Below are positions 51,408 to 60,169 of a stretch of 64,000 bases of DNA, one piece after another; within the stretch, counting starts at the first letter, position 1, and the number at the start of each line of letters is the position of its first letter. A program made the position numbers and the translations under genes. Origin of the DNA: Microvirga soli (GTDB lineage Bacteria > Pseudomonadota > Alphaproteobacteria > Rhizobiales > Beijerinckiaceae); contig NZ_JAERQE010000022.1 of assembly GCF_016734765.1 (NCBI RefSeq), positions 1 through 64,000 on the forward strand, in the 5' to 3' direction. The notes under the pieces are model-generated. The model did not search any database and was not told the origin of the DNA. It saw only the letters and a list, made by a program, of their open reading frames with translations.

Positions 51408-53923
51408 TGCTGCCCCCCTGCATCGGCCGTTGCGGCCGAGACGATCTTGACGGCGCACTTCTTGAAGTCGGTCTGTTTCGAGATCGGGTCCGTCGCGTCG
51501 AGCGTGACCTTGTTGATGAGCTGGCTGGCGTCGAAGAACGGAACGAAGACCAGGCCGGGTGGCACCTTGTTGCGCCCGCGTGTCTCGACCCGGCTGCGGA
51601 TCTCGCCACGCCGGGAGACGACGCGCACTTCCTGGCCGCGTCGCAGGTTGCGCTTGGCGGCGTCGTCCGGATGCATGAACAGCACGGCGCCCGGGAAGGC
51701 CTTGTAGAGTTCGGGAACGCGCAGGGTCATCGAGCCGGAGTGCCAATGCTCGAGCACGCGGCCCGTCACGAGCCAGAGGTCGTACTCCGCATCCGGGGAT
51801 TCGGCGGGCGGCTCATACGGCGCGCCCATGATGTTGGCCTTCTTGTCGGGGTTGCCGTAGAACTGCACCCCGCTGCCCTTCTCGACGTAGGGATCATGGC
51901 CTTCCCGGTAACGCCAGCGCGTTTCCTGCCCGTTCACCACCGGCCAGCGCAGTCCCCTCACCTGATGGTATGTCTCGAACGGGGCGAGGTCGTGCCCGTG
52001 GCCGCGGCCGAAGGCGGCATACTCCTCGAACAGGCCTTTCTGGACGTAGAAGCCGAACGCCTTCGACTCCCGGTTCTCGTAGGCGGGATTGATCTCCGAC
52101 AGCGGGAACTTGTTCACTTCGCCATTGGCATAGAGCACGTCGAACAGGCTCTTGCCCTTGTACTCCGGATGGGCGTCGAGGATCTCGGCCGGCCAGACCT
52201 CGTCCGTGGTGAAGCGCTTGGAGAACTCCATCAACTGCCAGAGGTCTGAGCGGGCATCCCCCGGTGCGTTGACGAGCTGATGCCAGAAGTGGGTGCGGCG
52301 TTCCGCATTGCCGTAGGCCCCCTCCTTCTCCACCCACATGGCGGTCGGCAGGATCAGGTCCGCCGCCATGGCAGTCACCGTGGGATAGGGATCCGAGACG
52401 ACGACGAAGTTCGCGGGATTGCGGTAGCCGGGATAGGTCTCGTTGTTGGTGTTCGGCGCCGTCTGGAGATTGTTGTTGCACATAATCCAGTAGGCGTTGA
52501 GCTTGCCGTCCTTCAGCATCCGGTCCTGCTGCACGGCGTGGTAGCCGGCCTTGTCGGGCAGGAGGCCGTGAGGAAGCTTCCAGATCTCCTCCGCGTGCTT
52601 GCGATGCTCAGGGTTCGTCACCTGCATGTCGGCGGGCAAACGGTGGCTGAAGGTGCCGACCTCGCGCGCCGTGCCGCAGGCCGAGGGCTGGCCCGTGAGC
52701 GAGAAGGGCGAGTTGCCGGGCTCCGCGATCTTCCCAGTGAGCAGGTGCAGGTTGTAGACCATGTGGTTGGCCCAGACGCCGCGGACGTGCTGGTTGAACC
52801 CCATGGTCCAGAGCGACATCACCTTGACCTTCGGATCGGCATAGAGCTTCGCGAGCGCCTCGAGCCGCTCCTTCGGGACCCCGGACAGCTCCGAGGCCTT
52901 CTCGACCGTGTACTGGCTCATGAGCTTCGCATAGTCCGAGAAGCTCGATGGGTTCGATACCTGGGCATCGTTGGCGTGCTGCGCCCGCTGCTCAAGCACG
53001 TGGTCAGGCCGCAGGCCGTAGCCGATGTCGGTGTTCGCCAGCCTGAAGTTGCAGTGCTTCTCGATGAACTCGCGGTTCACCGCCCCGTTCTGGATGATGT
53101 AGTTCGCGATGTAGTTCAGGATCGCCAGGTCCGAGTTCGGCTTGAAGATCAAGGCCATGTCGGACAGGTCCGTCGTCCGGTGCTCGTAGGTGGACAGCGT
53201 CGCGATCCTCACGTGCGGATGGCTGAGGCGCCGATCCGTAATCCGGGTCCAGAGGATCGGATGCATCTCGGCCATGTTCGAGCCCCAGAGCACGAAGGCG
53301 TCGGCATGCTCGAAGTCGTCGTAGCATCCCATCGGCTCGTCCATGCCGAAGGTGCGGATGAAGGTGACGGCGGCGGACGCCATACAATGGCGGGCGTTCG
53401 GGTCGAGGTTGTTGGTGCGGAAGCCGGCGCGCATCAGCTTGGAGGCCGCGTACCCTTCCCAGATGGTCCACTGGCCCGAGCCGAACATGCCGACGGCTTC
53501 TGGTCCGTTCTCCTTGAGCACGCGCTTCCACTGTTTCGCCATCTCGTCGAAGGCGCGGTCCCAGGAGATGGGCTGGAGTTCGCCGTCCTTGGCGAACTGC
53601 CCGTTTTTCATCCGCATGAGCGGCTGGGTGAGGCGGTCGTTGCCGTACATGATCTTCGAGAGGAAGTAGCCCTTCACGCAGTTGAGGCCGCGATTGACCT
53701 CCGCCTGCATGTCACCGTGGGTGGCGACGACGCGGCCGTCCTTCACCCCGACCATCACGCCGCAGCCGGTGCCGCAGAAGCGGCAAGGTGCCTTCGACCA
53801 CTGGAGGTGAAGATCCTCGCCCGTCAGGATGTTCTGGGCCTCGGCGGGAAGGGAAACGCCGGCTGCGGCGGCGGCGGCGGCTGCGGCCTGGGTTTTGAGG
53901 AGGGTGCGGCGCGTGAGGTCCAT
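51404..53923 (-). CDS. napA: Periplasmic nitrate reductase catalytic subunit NapA
   Basis: An 839-residue molybdoenzyme with a Tat signal ([13 protein letters not shown]). The 4Fe-4S cysteines are Cys47, Cys50, Cys54 (CRFCGTGC) and Cys82 (LNCVKGY); the Mo-ligand Cys180 is in [10 protein letters not shown]. The mature protein is exported folded and reduces nitrate with electrons from NapB. The signal peptide has an Ala run, fitting GC-rich coding. Start ATG at 53923, four bases after napD. Confidence 0.96.
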   Translation of the reverse strand: MDLTRRTLLKTQAAAAAAAAAGVSLPAEAQNILTGEDLHLQWSKAPCRFCGTGCGVMVGVKDGRVVATHGDMQAEVNRGLNCVKGYFLSKIMYGNDRLTQPLMRMKNGQFAKDGELQPISWDRAFDEMAKQWKRVLKENGPEAVGMFGSGQWTIWEGYAASKLMRAGFRTNNLDPNARHCMASAAVTFIRTFGMDEPMGCYDDFEHADAFVLWGSNMAEMHPILWTRITDRRLSHPHVRIATLSTYEHRTTDLSDMALIFKPNSDLAILNYIANYIIQNGAVNREFIEKHCNFRLANTDIGYGLRPDHVLEQRAQHANDAQVSNPSSFSDYAKLMSQYTVEKASELSGVPKERLEALAKLYADPKVKVMSLWTMGFNQHVRGVWANHMVYNLHLLTGKIAEPGNSPFSLTGQPSACGTAREVGTFSHRLPADMQVTNPEHRKHAEEIWKLPHGLLPDKAGYHAVQQDRMLKDGKLNAYWIMCNNNLQTAPNTNNETYPGYRNPANFVVVSDPYPTVTAMAADLILPTAMWVEKEGAYGNAERRTHFWHQLVNAPGDARSDLWQLMEFSKRFTTDEVWPAEILDAHPEYKGKSLFDVLYANGEVNKFPLSEINPAYENRESKAFGFYVQKGLFEEYAAFGRGHGHDLAPFETYHQVRGLRWPVVNGQETRWRYREGHDPYVEKGSGVQFYGNPDKKANIMGAPYEPPAESPDAEYDLWLVTGRVLEHWHSGSMTLRVPELYKAFPGAVLFMHPDDAAKRNLRRGQEVRVVSRRGEIRSRVETRGRNKVPPGLVFVPFFDASQLINKVTLDATDPISKQTDFKKCAVKIVSAATADAGGQQ

Positions 53924-53927
53924 GAAT

Positions 53928-54185
53928 CTACTCCCGCTCTTGAACAGGCTCGAAGTGATGGAAGACGAGGGCGGTGGCGAGGACGCCGTCGAGAAGCTGA
54001 ATTGCGTTGATCCGTTCGACGACCTGGCTCTCGGTGTCCGTCTCGAGGGTGACGATCAGCTTGCCCGTTTCCGCGCCGCCGTGAACCTCGGCACCCTCGA
54101 TCGAGGAAAGGCTTTCGACAATCGACGAAACTCGATCAGGACGACTGTGAACGACGAGGCTGGAGATGTGACATTCGCCGGTCAT
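53928..54185 (-). CDS. napD: NapD, Tat chaperone
   Basis: An 85-residue small protein: [32 protein letters not shown] and [38 protein letters not shown] in summary form matches NapD. It binds the NapA signal peptide before export. Its start overlaps the napF stop by four bases. Confidence 0.9.
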   Translation of the reverse strand: MTGECHISSLVVHSRPDRVSSIVESLSSIEGAEVHGGAETGKLIVTLETDTESQVVERINAIQLLDGVLATALVFHHFEPVQERE

Positions 54186-54478
54186 GAAGCGGCCTCCGGT
54201 GCGGAGATCTGGATGGTGTCGGCAGGACAGGCATTGGAGCAGTCGCCGCAGCCGGTGCAGGCATCAAGATTGATCCTGGGGCGGGCGCCGCCGATGGCAA
54301 GCTCAAAGCGCACGGCACCTGTCGGACAGGCGTCCCGGCAGCTCATGCAGGCAATTCCCCGAAAGGCGAAGCACGACTGGCCGATCACGGCCACCGGAGG
54401 CCCGACAGGCTCGAGCGGTTCGGCGGCATACCTGCCGAGAACGAAGTTGCGGCGCCTGAGGTCCGGGGTCTCGGCCAT
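54182..54478 (-). CDS. napF: NapF, shortened ferredoxin-type protein
   Basis: 98 residues against about 160 for usual NapF. The NapF-type start LRRRNFVLGR is present, then ACMSCRDACPTGAVRF and CTGCGDCSNACPADTIQI give two cysteine-rich clusters, and the first cluster region between them and the start is absent. It acts in cytoplasmic maturation of NapA. ATG at 54478 begins the family motif; the frame opens upstream into napE. Either a natural short form or an internal deletion. Confidence 0.82.
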   Translation of the reverse strand: MAETPDLRRRNFVLGRYAAEPLEPVGPPVAVIGQSCFAFRGIACMSCRDACPTGAVRFELAIGGARPRINLDACTGCGDCSNACPADTIQISAPEAAS

Positions 54479-54491
54479 CGCCAGGTTCCCG

Positions 54492-54656
54492 TCAGACCGG
54501 ACCGGGCGGTCCGGTGAACAGGTAGTACATCCAGACCAGGAAGCCCCAACCCGAGACGATACCAACGGCAATGAAGGGCCAGATCAGGACGGCAAGAACG
54601 AGGAACGTGAGTGCCTCACGCTTTTTCGTGCCGGTCTCCAGTGGATCCGATTGCAT
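54492..54656 (-). CDS. napE: NapE small membrane protein
   Basis: 54 residues: KKREALTFLVLAVLIWPFIAVGIVSGWGFLVWMYYL is one membrane helix with basic N-terminus, typical of NapE. The ATG at 54656 gives MQSDPLETG; a TTG at 54695 with GGAG would add 13 residues. First gene of the nap operon. No NNR box was found upstream, so nap may be controlled by other signals. Confidence 0.8.
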   Translation of the reverse strand: MQSDPLETGTKKREALTFLVLAVLIWPFIAVGIVSGWGFLVWMYYLFTGPPGPV

Positions 54657-55172
54657 TCGGAGATGCTCAGGAGGTAGATCGCGGGTTACCGACAACGCTT
54701 AAGCTCCATTGAGGTTCCGGCTTAGGACGAGGCTGGGACAGGCCACGACGCTGACTCGACGGCGAACCTCAAGGAGGCTCGTGGATGGGGCATGGGCAGC
54801 CTTGCCTGCTTCTTCCGGCAGGATGCGGCTTGCCCTTGAGTGAATCTGCCAGGGGCGTCGGGAGCGCTCCACTCAGGAATTGTACCTAGGTAGCCGACAG
54901 TGGAGGCATGCGGATGCCCTGATCGCGTACGCGGCAACGCGACCACTGAAATGGTTCTGGTCGGGAACGCCCCTCATCCCGCAGGATTGAGGCGCCGGTA
55001 CCGACGACAAATGCCCAAGGTCAGGTGTGGTGATCCGCGCGAATTAGCCGGAAACCATATACCAGACATACATGCGTCCTGTTTGCGCGATGTCAAAGAC
55101 GACCTTCATCCGATGGGCCATGGTCGCACTATCGTTAGCCGTCACGCGTCAATGCAATCCGCAGGGTCCCTA
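54657..55172. other. Divergent control region of nap and the NnrS-like gene
   Basis: 516 bases between the nap operon (left) and the NnrS-like gene (right). Only one NNR-type box was found, at 55083-55096, placed for the rightward gene. No credible gene is inside. Confidence 0.5.
55083..55096. promoter_or_regulatory. NNR-type box, NnrS-like gene promoter
   Basis: TTGCGCGATGTCAA fits TTG-N8-CAA. It would set a rightward start near 55131; the -10 is weak. It probably drives the NnrS-like gene and the copper genes after it. Confidence 0.6.
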
Positions 55173-56360
55173 ATGTGCGCCGTATCCTCATCCAGCACGG
55201 GCTCGCATGACGCCTCGGTTCCGCAAGGATCCACAAGGGGAACCAAGGGGATCCGCCTTGTCCTGCTGGCCTTCGGAGTCCTTGCCCTGATCGCTGGCCT
55301 GTGCGGAGCGCTGTGGCGGGTCGGTTGGACGCTGCCCCACGGGTCATCGCTTGCCACCGTGCACGGGCCCCTGATGATCTCGGGTATGTTCGGAACGCTG
55401 ATCAGCCTGGAGCGCGCCGTCGCCCTCGGTCGCCAATGGGCCTACGCAGCCCCGGCTCTCGCTGGTGTCGGATCACTTGCCTTAGTCGCAGGCGCTCCGG
55501 TTGAATACGGGGCTGGCGCCTACGTGGCGGCCGCGGCGGCGCTGGCAGGGGCATCGCTGTTGGCCACGATCCGGCAGCCCGCCCTTTCCACGGGCGCCCT
55601 CCTGTTCGGTGCGCTGGCATGGCTCGCCGGAAACGTGCTCTGGCTTGCAGGCTTGGCGGCATCCGATGCGGCGGGCTGGTGGATGACCTTCCTGGTCGTC
55701 ACCGTTGTCGGCGAACGCATGGAACTCAGCCAGTCGATGCCGCAGCGGCGTGGCGGCGAGGCGTTGTTCCTGTTCGCCGTCGGCCTGCTCATCGTTGGCG
55801 CACGCAATGGGCTCCCGACGGGAAACGGCGCGATCCTGTTCGGGATCGCCCTGCTCGTCACCGCCATCTGGCTGCTGCGGCATGACACTGCCCGCAAGGA
55901 CGTACGCGGAACGGGGCAGGATCGCTACACGGCCGCGTGCATGCTCGCAGGGCATGCATGGATGGCCGTGGCTGGCCTCGTCCTGGTCGCCTCCCCGCCT
56001 GAGGGCACCTTCGGGTACGACATCGCGCTGCACGCGGTCCTGATCGGGTTCGTCCTGTCGATGGTGTTCGGGCACGCGCTCACTATCCTGCCAACGCTTG
56101 CTCAAATCCGGGTGCACTATACCCTGCTTCTTTACGGCCCCTTGCTCCTTCTTCATGCGTCAGTGGCCCTGCGCGTCGGAAGCGGCATCGCCGGCTGGGA
56201 TGCCGGGCGGAAGGGGAGCGGCATCGTCACGCTTGCGTCACTCATGACCTTCTTCGTCAGCCTGGTTCTGTCCCGGCGGCAGGATCGGGTCGCTTCCGTG
56301 TCCAATGGGATCCCTGGGGCCGGGACCGCCATTGATCCGATTGCCTGCGAACCGAGGTAG
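55173..56360 (+). CDS. NnrS-like multi-span membrane protein
   Basis: A 395-residue protein of about 11-12 helices. HGPLMISGMFGTLISLERAVALGRQWAY and HAVLIGFVLSMVFGHALTILPTLAQIRVHYT, seen in summary, carry His residues in membrane context, as in NnrS and haem-binding relatives. ATG at 55173 with AGGG six bases upstream fits the promoter; earlier in-frame ATGs (such as 55113) precede the predicted transcription start. Eight bases separate it from the next gene. Family assignment is tentative. Confidence 0.6.
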   Translation: MCAVSSSSTGSHDASVPQGSTRGTKGIRLVLLAFGVLALIAGLCGALWRVGWTLPHGSSLATVHGPLMISGMFGTLISLERAVALGRQWAYAAPALAGVGSLALVAGAPVEYGAGAYVAAAAALAGASLLATIRQPALSTGALLFGALAWLAGNVLWLAGLAASDAAGWWMTFLVVTVVGERMELSQSMPQRRGGEALFLFAVGLLIVGARNGLPTGNGAILFGIALLVTAIWLLRHDTARKDVRGTGQDRYTAACMLAGHAWMAVAGLVLVASPPEGTFGYDIALHAVLIGFVLSMVFGHALTILPTLAQIRVHYTLLLYGPLLLLHASVALRVGSGIAGWDAGRKGSGIVTLASLMTFFVSLVLSRRQDRVASVSNGIPGAGTAIDPIACEPR

Positions 56361-56368
56361 CAGGGGCC

Positions 56369-56755
56369 ATGAGGCAGGCTCGGAAAGCGACCATCTGGAT
56401 CCGGCAGGCAACCGCTCTGGCTTCCGCCCTGTCCCTGTTTGTCCATATCGGCCTAATGGCCCTCGGGACGCAGCCACAGCCGAGGATCGTCCGTGATTCC
56501 GAGGCGCGCCACCTGCACCATTCCGATGCTGCGGGCGGCTGCGTCCCGAGCGAACCGGGGAAGGTTGCCGGACATCCCCAGCCCTGCTGCATCCTGAGTT
56601 TCCTTCACGGATTGCCTTCGTCGCCGGACGGCGTCCGAACCCCGCCGCGCCGCGTCTCGGCCATCCTGAACTTCGGGGACGGCACGGGGTCCGCAGGAAT
56701 CCGGCCCTCTCCGCCCTATCCCGTCGGTGCGAGGGCACCGCCCGCGTCGGCCTGA
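56369..56755 (+). CDS. Small exported Cys/His-containing protein, possibly DUF2946-like
   Basis: 128 residues with an N-terminal helix (ALASALSLFVHIGLMALG) followed by a soluble region with RHLHHSDAAGGC and PCCILSFLHGLP, a CC pair and His groups that could bind copper. AGGGG precedes the ATG and it starts eight bases after the NnrS-like stop. The position next to YcnI and CopCD genes suggests copper handling. No firm family match. Confidence 0.55.
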   Translation: MRQARKATIWIRQATALASALSLFVHIGLMALGTQPQPRIVRDSEARHLHHSDAAGGCVPSEPGKVAGHPQPCCILSFLHGLPSSPDGVRTPPRRVSAILNFGDGTGSAGIRPSPPYPVGARAPPASA

Positions 56756-56796
56756 CCGGAACGACACGACAACCCTCCTACAGATAGGACAAGACC

Positions 56797-57330
56797 ATGA
56801 TTACGATCCATTCCCGCGGGGCGCTCGCCGCCGCATTCCTCTCGCTCGCCTTTGCGGCACAGGCCCACACCACCCTCGAGAGCCAGAGCGCTCCCGTATC
56901 GTCGACCTACAAGGCGGTTCTGCGCGTCGGCCACGGCTGCGAGGGCGAACCGACCCTGAAGCTGCGTGTCCGCATCCCGGACGGCGTCATCAACGTCAAG
57001 CCGATGCCCAAGGCCGGCTGGGAGATGGAGACCGTCAAGGCTCCATACGGCAAGACCTACGACTACTATGGCACTGCGATGTCGGAGGGCGTGCGGGAGA
57101 TCGTGTGGACCGGCAGGCTGCTCGACGAGCACTACGACGAGTTCGTCTTCCGTGCATACCTGACCGACAGCCTCAGGCCGGACGCCGCGCTCCACTTCCC
57201 GACCGTGCAGGAATGCGGGGGCGGCAAGGCGGACCGTTGGATCGAGATCCCGGCCGAGGGCAAGAGCGCCGACGACTACGAGTACCCCGCCCCGGGGCTG
57301 AAGTTGATGCCCGCCAAGGCCACGCACTGA
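56797..57330 (+). CDS. YcnI-like DUF1775 copper-binding protein
   Basis: A 177-residue exported protein: signal peptide to about residue 22, then AHTTLESQSAPV with the N-terminal His that binds copper in YcnI, and KLRVRIPDGVINVKPMPKAGWEMETVK, WTGRLLDEHYDEFVFRAYLT and FPTVQECGGG. YcnI proteins bind Cu(II) and accompany CopC/CopD. GGACAAGACC lies upstream of the ATG. Likely a copper chaperone for NirK or NosZ. Confidence 0.83.
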   Translation: MITIHSRGALAAAFLSLAFAAQAHTTLESQSAPVSSTYKAVLRVGHGCEGEPTLKLRVRIPDGVINVKPMPKAGWEMETVKAPYGKTYDYYGTAMSEGVREIVWTGRLLDEHYDEFVFRAYLTDSLRPDAALHFPTVQECGGGKADRWIEIPAEGKSADDYEYPAPGLKLMPAKATH

Positions 57331-57370
57331 CAAGGGAGCGGGGTCCCGTCACACGGAACCCCGCGAATCC

Positions 57371-58972
57371 ATGATGCGTGCCATCATCATCACGCTCTGG
57401 CTGGCGCTCGCCGGACTGTGGGGCAGCGATGCAGCCCTCGCCCATGCGGCGCTGGTCGAGACACATCCCGCGGACGGCGCCGTCGTCGAGGACGGGCCAG
57501 CCGCCGTGCGCCTGCGCTTCAATGAGCCCGTATCGCCCCTGGTCATCGGCCTGACCGATGCACGAGGCCGGTCGCATCCCGGCCTCAGGACCATCGCCCG
57601 CAACGAGTTGCTCGAGATATTCCTGCCGCCGGACCTGCCGAGGGGCACCCACGTCCTGAGCTACCGCGTGAATTCCGGCGACGGCCATCCGATCGGCGGA
57701 GCCGTCGTGTTCTCGATCGGCGCACCGACCGAGGCCGGCAACCGCTCCGGCGAGACAGGAACGGGAGAGGGCGCCGGCACCGTCCTCTGGCTGGCACGGG
57801 TAACCCTCTACCTCGGCCTGTTCGCCGGAGTGGGAGGCGCGTTCTTCCGTGCCTGGCTCGCCCACGGCCTGCCGGGGGTTGCGGTGGATCGCGTGCTCCA
57901 TGCCTCCATTGCGGTGGGCATCGTCGCTTCCGCTGCATCGCTGGGCTTGCAGGGTATCGATGCCTTGGGGGGTACCCTCGCCGACATGGCAGCTCCGGCC
58001 GCGTGGGCGGCGGGATGGGGAACCTCCTACGGCCAAACGACAGCCGCCGGAACGGCGGCGCTCATCCTTGGATGGCTTTCGATGCACGGACCCGATGGCT
58101 GGCGAAGGGCAGGAAGCGTGTCGGGGATGGGCGCGGTCGGACTGTCCTTCGCCTTGAGCGGCCATGCCAGCGCAGCGGATCCGCAATGGCTGACGCGTCC
58201 CGCAGTCTTCGTCCATGCCGTCGGCATCGCCTACTGGATCGGGGCCCTCATTCCGCTTGCGATCATCATCCGCAAGGCGCCGGGAGCGGCGTTCCCGGTC
58301 GTACGCCGCTTCTCCACGGGTGCGCTCGTTACGGTCGCGGCCATTACGCTCGCCGGGATTGCCCTGGCCGTGATCCAGGTGGAGTCCACCGCGAACCTGA
58401 TCGGCACCGCCTATGGCCAGGTTCTTGTCGCCAAGACCCTGCTGGCAGGCGCATTGCTCGGCTTGGCCGCCCTGAACCGTCGCTGGCTCACGCCTGCCAT
58501 GACCGCCCCGGAAGGCTCCGGCGCCAAGTGGCTGGTGCGCTCGGTCAAGGCCGAGATCGTCCTTTGCCTCGCAATCCTCGCGCTGGTCGGACTCTGGAGG
58601 TTCACCCCGCCTCCAAGGGCGCTCGCATCCTCCGCGGAGGCTTCGAGGCCCGCGAGCGTTCACCTGCACTCGAACAGGCTCATGGCCCAGGTCACGATGT
58701 CTCCCGGCAGGGTCGGCCCCACGCGAGCGAGGATCGTCGTCGCGACGGGACAGGCGGAACCGATCGACGCGAAGGAAGTGACCCTCCGGCTCGCACGGCC
58801 CGATGCCGGCATCGAGCCCATCGTCCGCAAGGCGAGGAAGGTGGGGTCCTGCGCGTGGGAGGTGGATTCCCTGGTCCTGCCCCTGGCGGGGGCCTGGAAG
58901 GCGACGGTGGATGTCCTCGTCGACGACTTCGAGAAGGTCAGCCTCGGAGGATCCCTGACCGTGAAGCCGTGA
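57371..58972 (+). CDS. CopC-CopD fusion, copper uptake protein
   Basis: A 533-residue protein. Signal peptide about residues 1-24, then a CopC domain (HAALVETHPADGAVVEDGPAAVRLRFNEPVSPL, with N-terminal His as a copper ligand; GTHVLSYRVNSGDGHPIGG), then eight membrane helices of CopD (SLGLQGIDALGG, RRFSTGALVTVAAITLAGIAL) and a further soluble domain (about 430-533). Such fusions import copper into the cytoplasm or hold it in the periplasm. Follows ycnI after 40 bases; likely feeds copper to NirK and NosZ. Confidence 0.85.
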   Translation: MMRAIIITLWLALAGLWGSDAALAHAALVETHPADGAVVEDGPAAVRLRFNEPVSPLVIGLTDARGRSHPGLRTIARNELLEIFLPPDLPRGTHVLSYRVNSGDGHPIGGAVVFSIGAPTEAGNRSGETGTGEGAGTVLWLARVTLYLGLFAGVGGAFFRAWLAHGLPGVAVDRVLHASIAVGIVASAASLGLQGIDALGGTLADMAAPAAWAAGWGTSYGQTTAAGTAALILGWLSMHGPDGWRRAGSVSGMGAVGLSFALSGHASAADPQWLTRPAVFVHAVGIAYWIGALIPLAIIIRKAPGAAFPVVRRFSTGALVTVAAITLAGIALAVIQVESTANLIGTAYGQVLVAKTLLAGALLGLAALNRRWLTPAMTAPEGSGAKWLVRSVKAEIVLCLAILALVGLWRFTPPPRALASSAEASRPASVHLHSNRLMAQVTMSPGRVGPTRARIVVATGQAEPIDAKEVTLRLARPDAGIEPIVRKARKVGSCAWEVDSLVLPLAGAWKATVDVLVDDFEKVSLGGSLTVKP

Positions 58973-58991
58973 GCCGCCCGGAAGTCGGCAT

Positions 58992-59864
58992 CTAGCCGTG
59001 CAGCTCGGGCAGGTCGTCCCTCAGCCATGCAAGGCGGGAGATGGCGTCTCCGGCCAGGGACTGCATACGGTCCAGCGTGGCCTCGTCGCCGGCGAGGTCT
59101 CCGACCTCGAGGTAACGCTCGGCCAGCAACTCGGCCAGCACCACCGGATCCTCCGGGAGCCTCTCTCCCGCCCCTACGCCCTTGAGGGGAACGGATGCAC
59201 GGTCGAGTTCCCGGGCGGTGCGCCTCGCTCCCTCGATGAAGTCCGTCAGCCGTGTCCGTTCCGGTTCAGGGGACTGGTGCGTGAGAGGCTCGAGAAGGTC
59301 GGCGAGATGCCGCTCGAGGTCGGCGAGATCCGTCGCACCCTCACCGTCGCCTCCACCCGTGCGCCTGCGTTCGGTATGGAAGGCCTGCCGGCGCTCCCGC
59401 CGGAGGATCGCCACATGTCCCAGCTCCTCGTGCGCCATGGTCTCGGCGGCCTGCCTGACGTCATCCGTCTTCGCATGGGCAGCGACGTAGCTCCAGAAGG
59501 CGAAGGCGCGCTCCTCGTTGCGCACCGCCATCGAAAGGGCACGGTAGGCATTGAACAGCCGGGGATGCGCCGTCGCGGAGCCCTCGTCATCGAACGTCTC
59601 CGAGGCGTTCCAGCGGATCGTCGCCGGATCGACGCCCTTGCCGTTCGTCCTCCGCGACCAGTCATGGACACTCTCGAGGTGATGCCTTTCGCCGGCGGAC
59701 AGGCGGTCGAACACGTCCGCCAGTGCCGGATCGCCCTCATGCCTCATCCTTTCGGCGATCTCGGCATAGCGCGTGGCGGCCTCGTCCTCCATGGCGGCAG
59801 CGAGGGCCATCAGCTCCTCGATCGACTCCACGGTCCCGGCGGGCTCGTTCCTCAAAAGAGACAT
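58992..59864 (-). CDS. Rubrerythrin-like ferritin-fold protein
   Basis: A 290-residue protein with a di-iron four-helix pattern: AAAMEDEAATRYAEIAERM, SAGERHHLESVHDWS, AVRNEERAFAFWSYVAAHA and ETMAHEELGHVAILRRER hold the expected Glu and ExxH ligands. A second, Glu/Arg/Leu-rich part (about 190-290) is helical and unassigned. GGAGA precedes the ATG at 59864. It is divergent from nosR and shares one NNR box (59931-59944); the predicted start near 59896 is 32 bases before the ATG. Perhaps protection from nitrosative stress or an iron store. Confidence 0.72.
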   Translation of the reverse strand: MSLLRNEPAGTVESIEELMALAAAMEDEAATRYAEIAERMRHEGDPALADVFDRLSAGERHHLESVHDWSRRTNGKGVDPATIRWNASETFDDEGSATAHPRLFNAYRALSMAVRNEERAFAFWSYVAAHAKTDDVRQAAETMAHEELGHVAILRRERRQAFHTERRRTGGGDGEGATDLADLERHLADLLEPLTHQSPEPERTRLTDFIEGARRTARELDRASVPLKGVGAGERLPEDPVVLAELLAERYLEVGDLAGDEATLDRMQSLAGDAISRLAWLRDDLPELHG

Positions 59865-59930
59865 CTCGTTCTCCGCGTCATGCAGGAATTTGGTACGCAG
59901 GGTTGATATGGCAACTTGGGTCCGTCCGGT

Positions 59931-59944
59931 TTGACACACATCAA
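59931..59944. promoter_or_regulatory. NNR-type box, nosR / rubrerythrin-like divergon
   Basis: TTGACACACATCAA fits TTG-N8-CAA. A single box lies between nosR and the rubrerythrin-like gene; TATCAA fits the leftward -10 and CAGGAT the rightward -10. Confidence 0.65.
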
Positions 59945-60169
59945 TGCGCCACCGCCGTCCTTCATCAGGATGCTTTCGGGCCATCCGACATTCTTGCCGA
60001 CGGCCTGAGAAGAACCGCAGCGCCTCAACCGAGCAGTTCGGTCCTGGAGTCGTTACGGTCCTTCTGTTCAGAAACAACAAGAATCCGCCTGGACGGTCCC
60101 CTGTTGGAAACGCTGCATCCGCCTGCATCCGCCCGACGCCTTGCCAATGCCGGCTTTCGACTGCTGTGC

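Noticed and set aside
52280-54010. Long open frame opposite napA
   Set aside because: NapA on the other strand has all cofactor ligands; the antisense product has no recognisable feature.
54708-54722. TTGAGGTTCC as an NNR half-site before napE
   Set aside because: No matching CAA half at the right distance.
59903-59914. TTGATATGGCAA as an additional NNR box
   Set aside because: The spacing between TTG and CAA is six, not eight bases.
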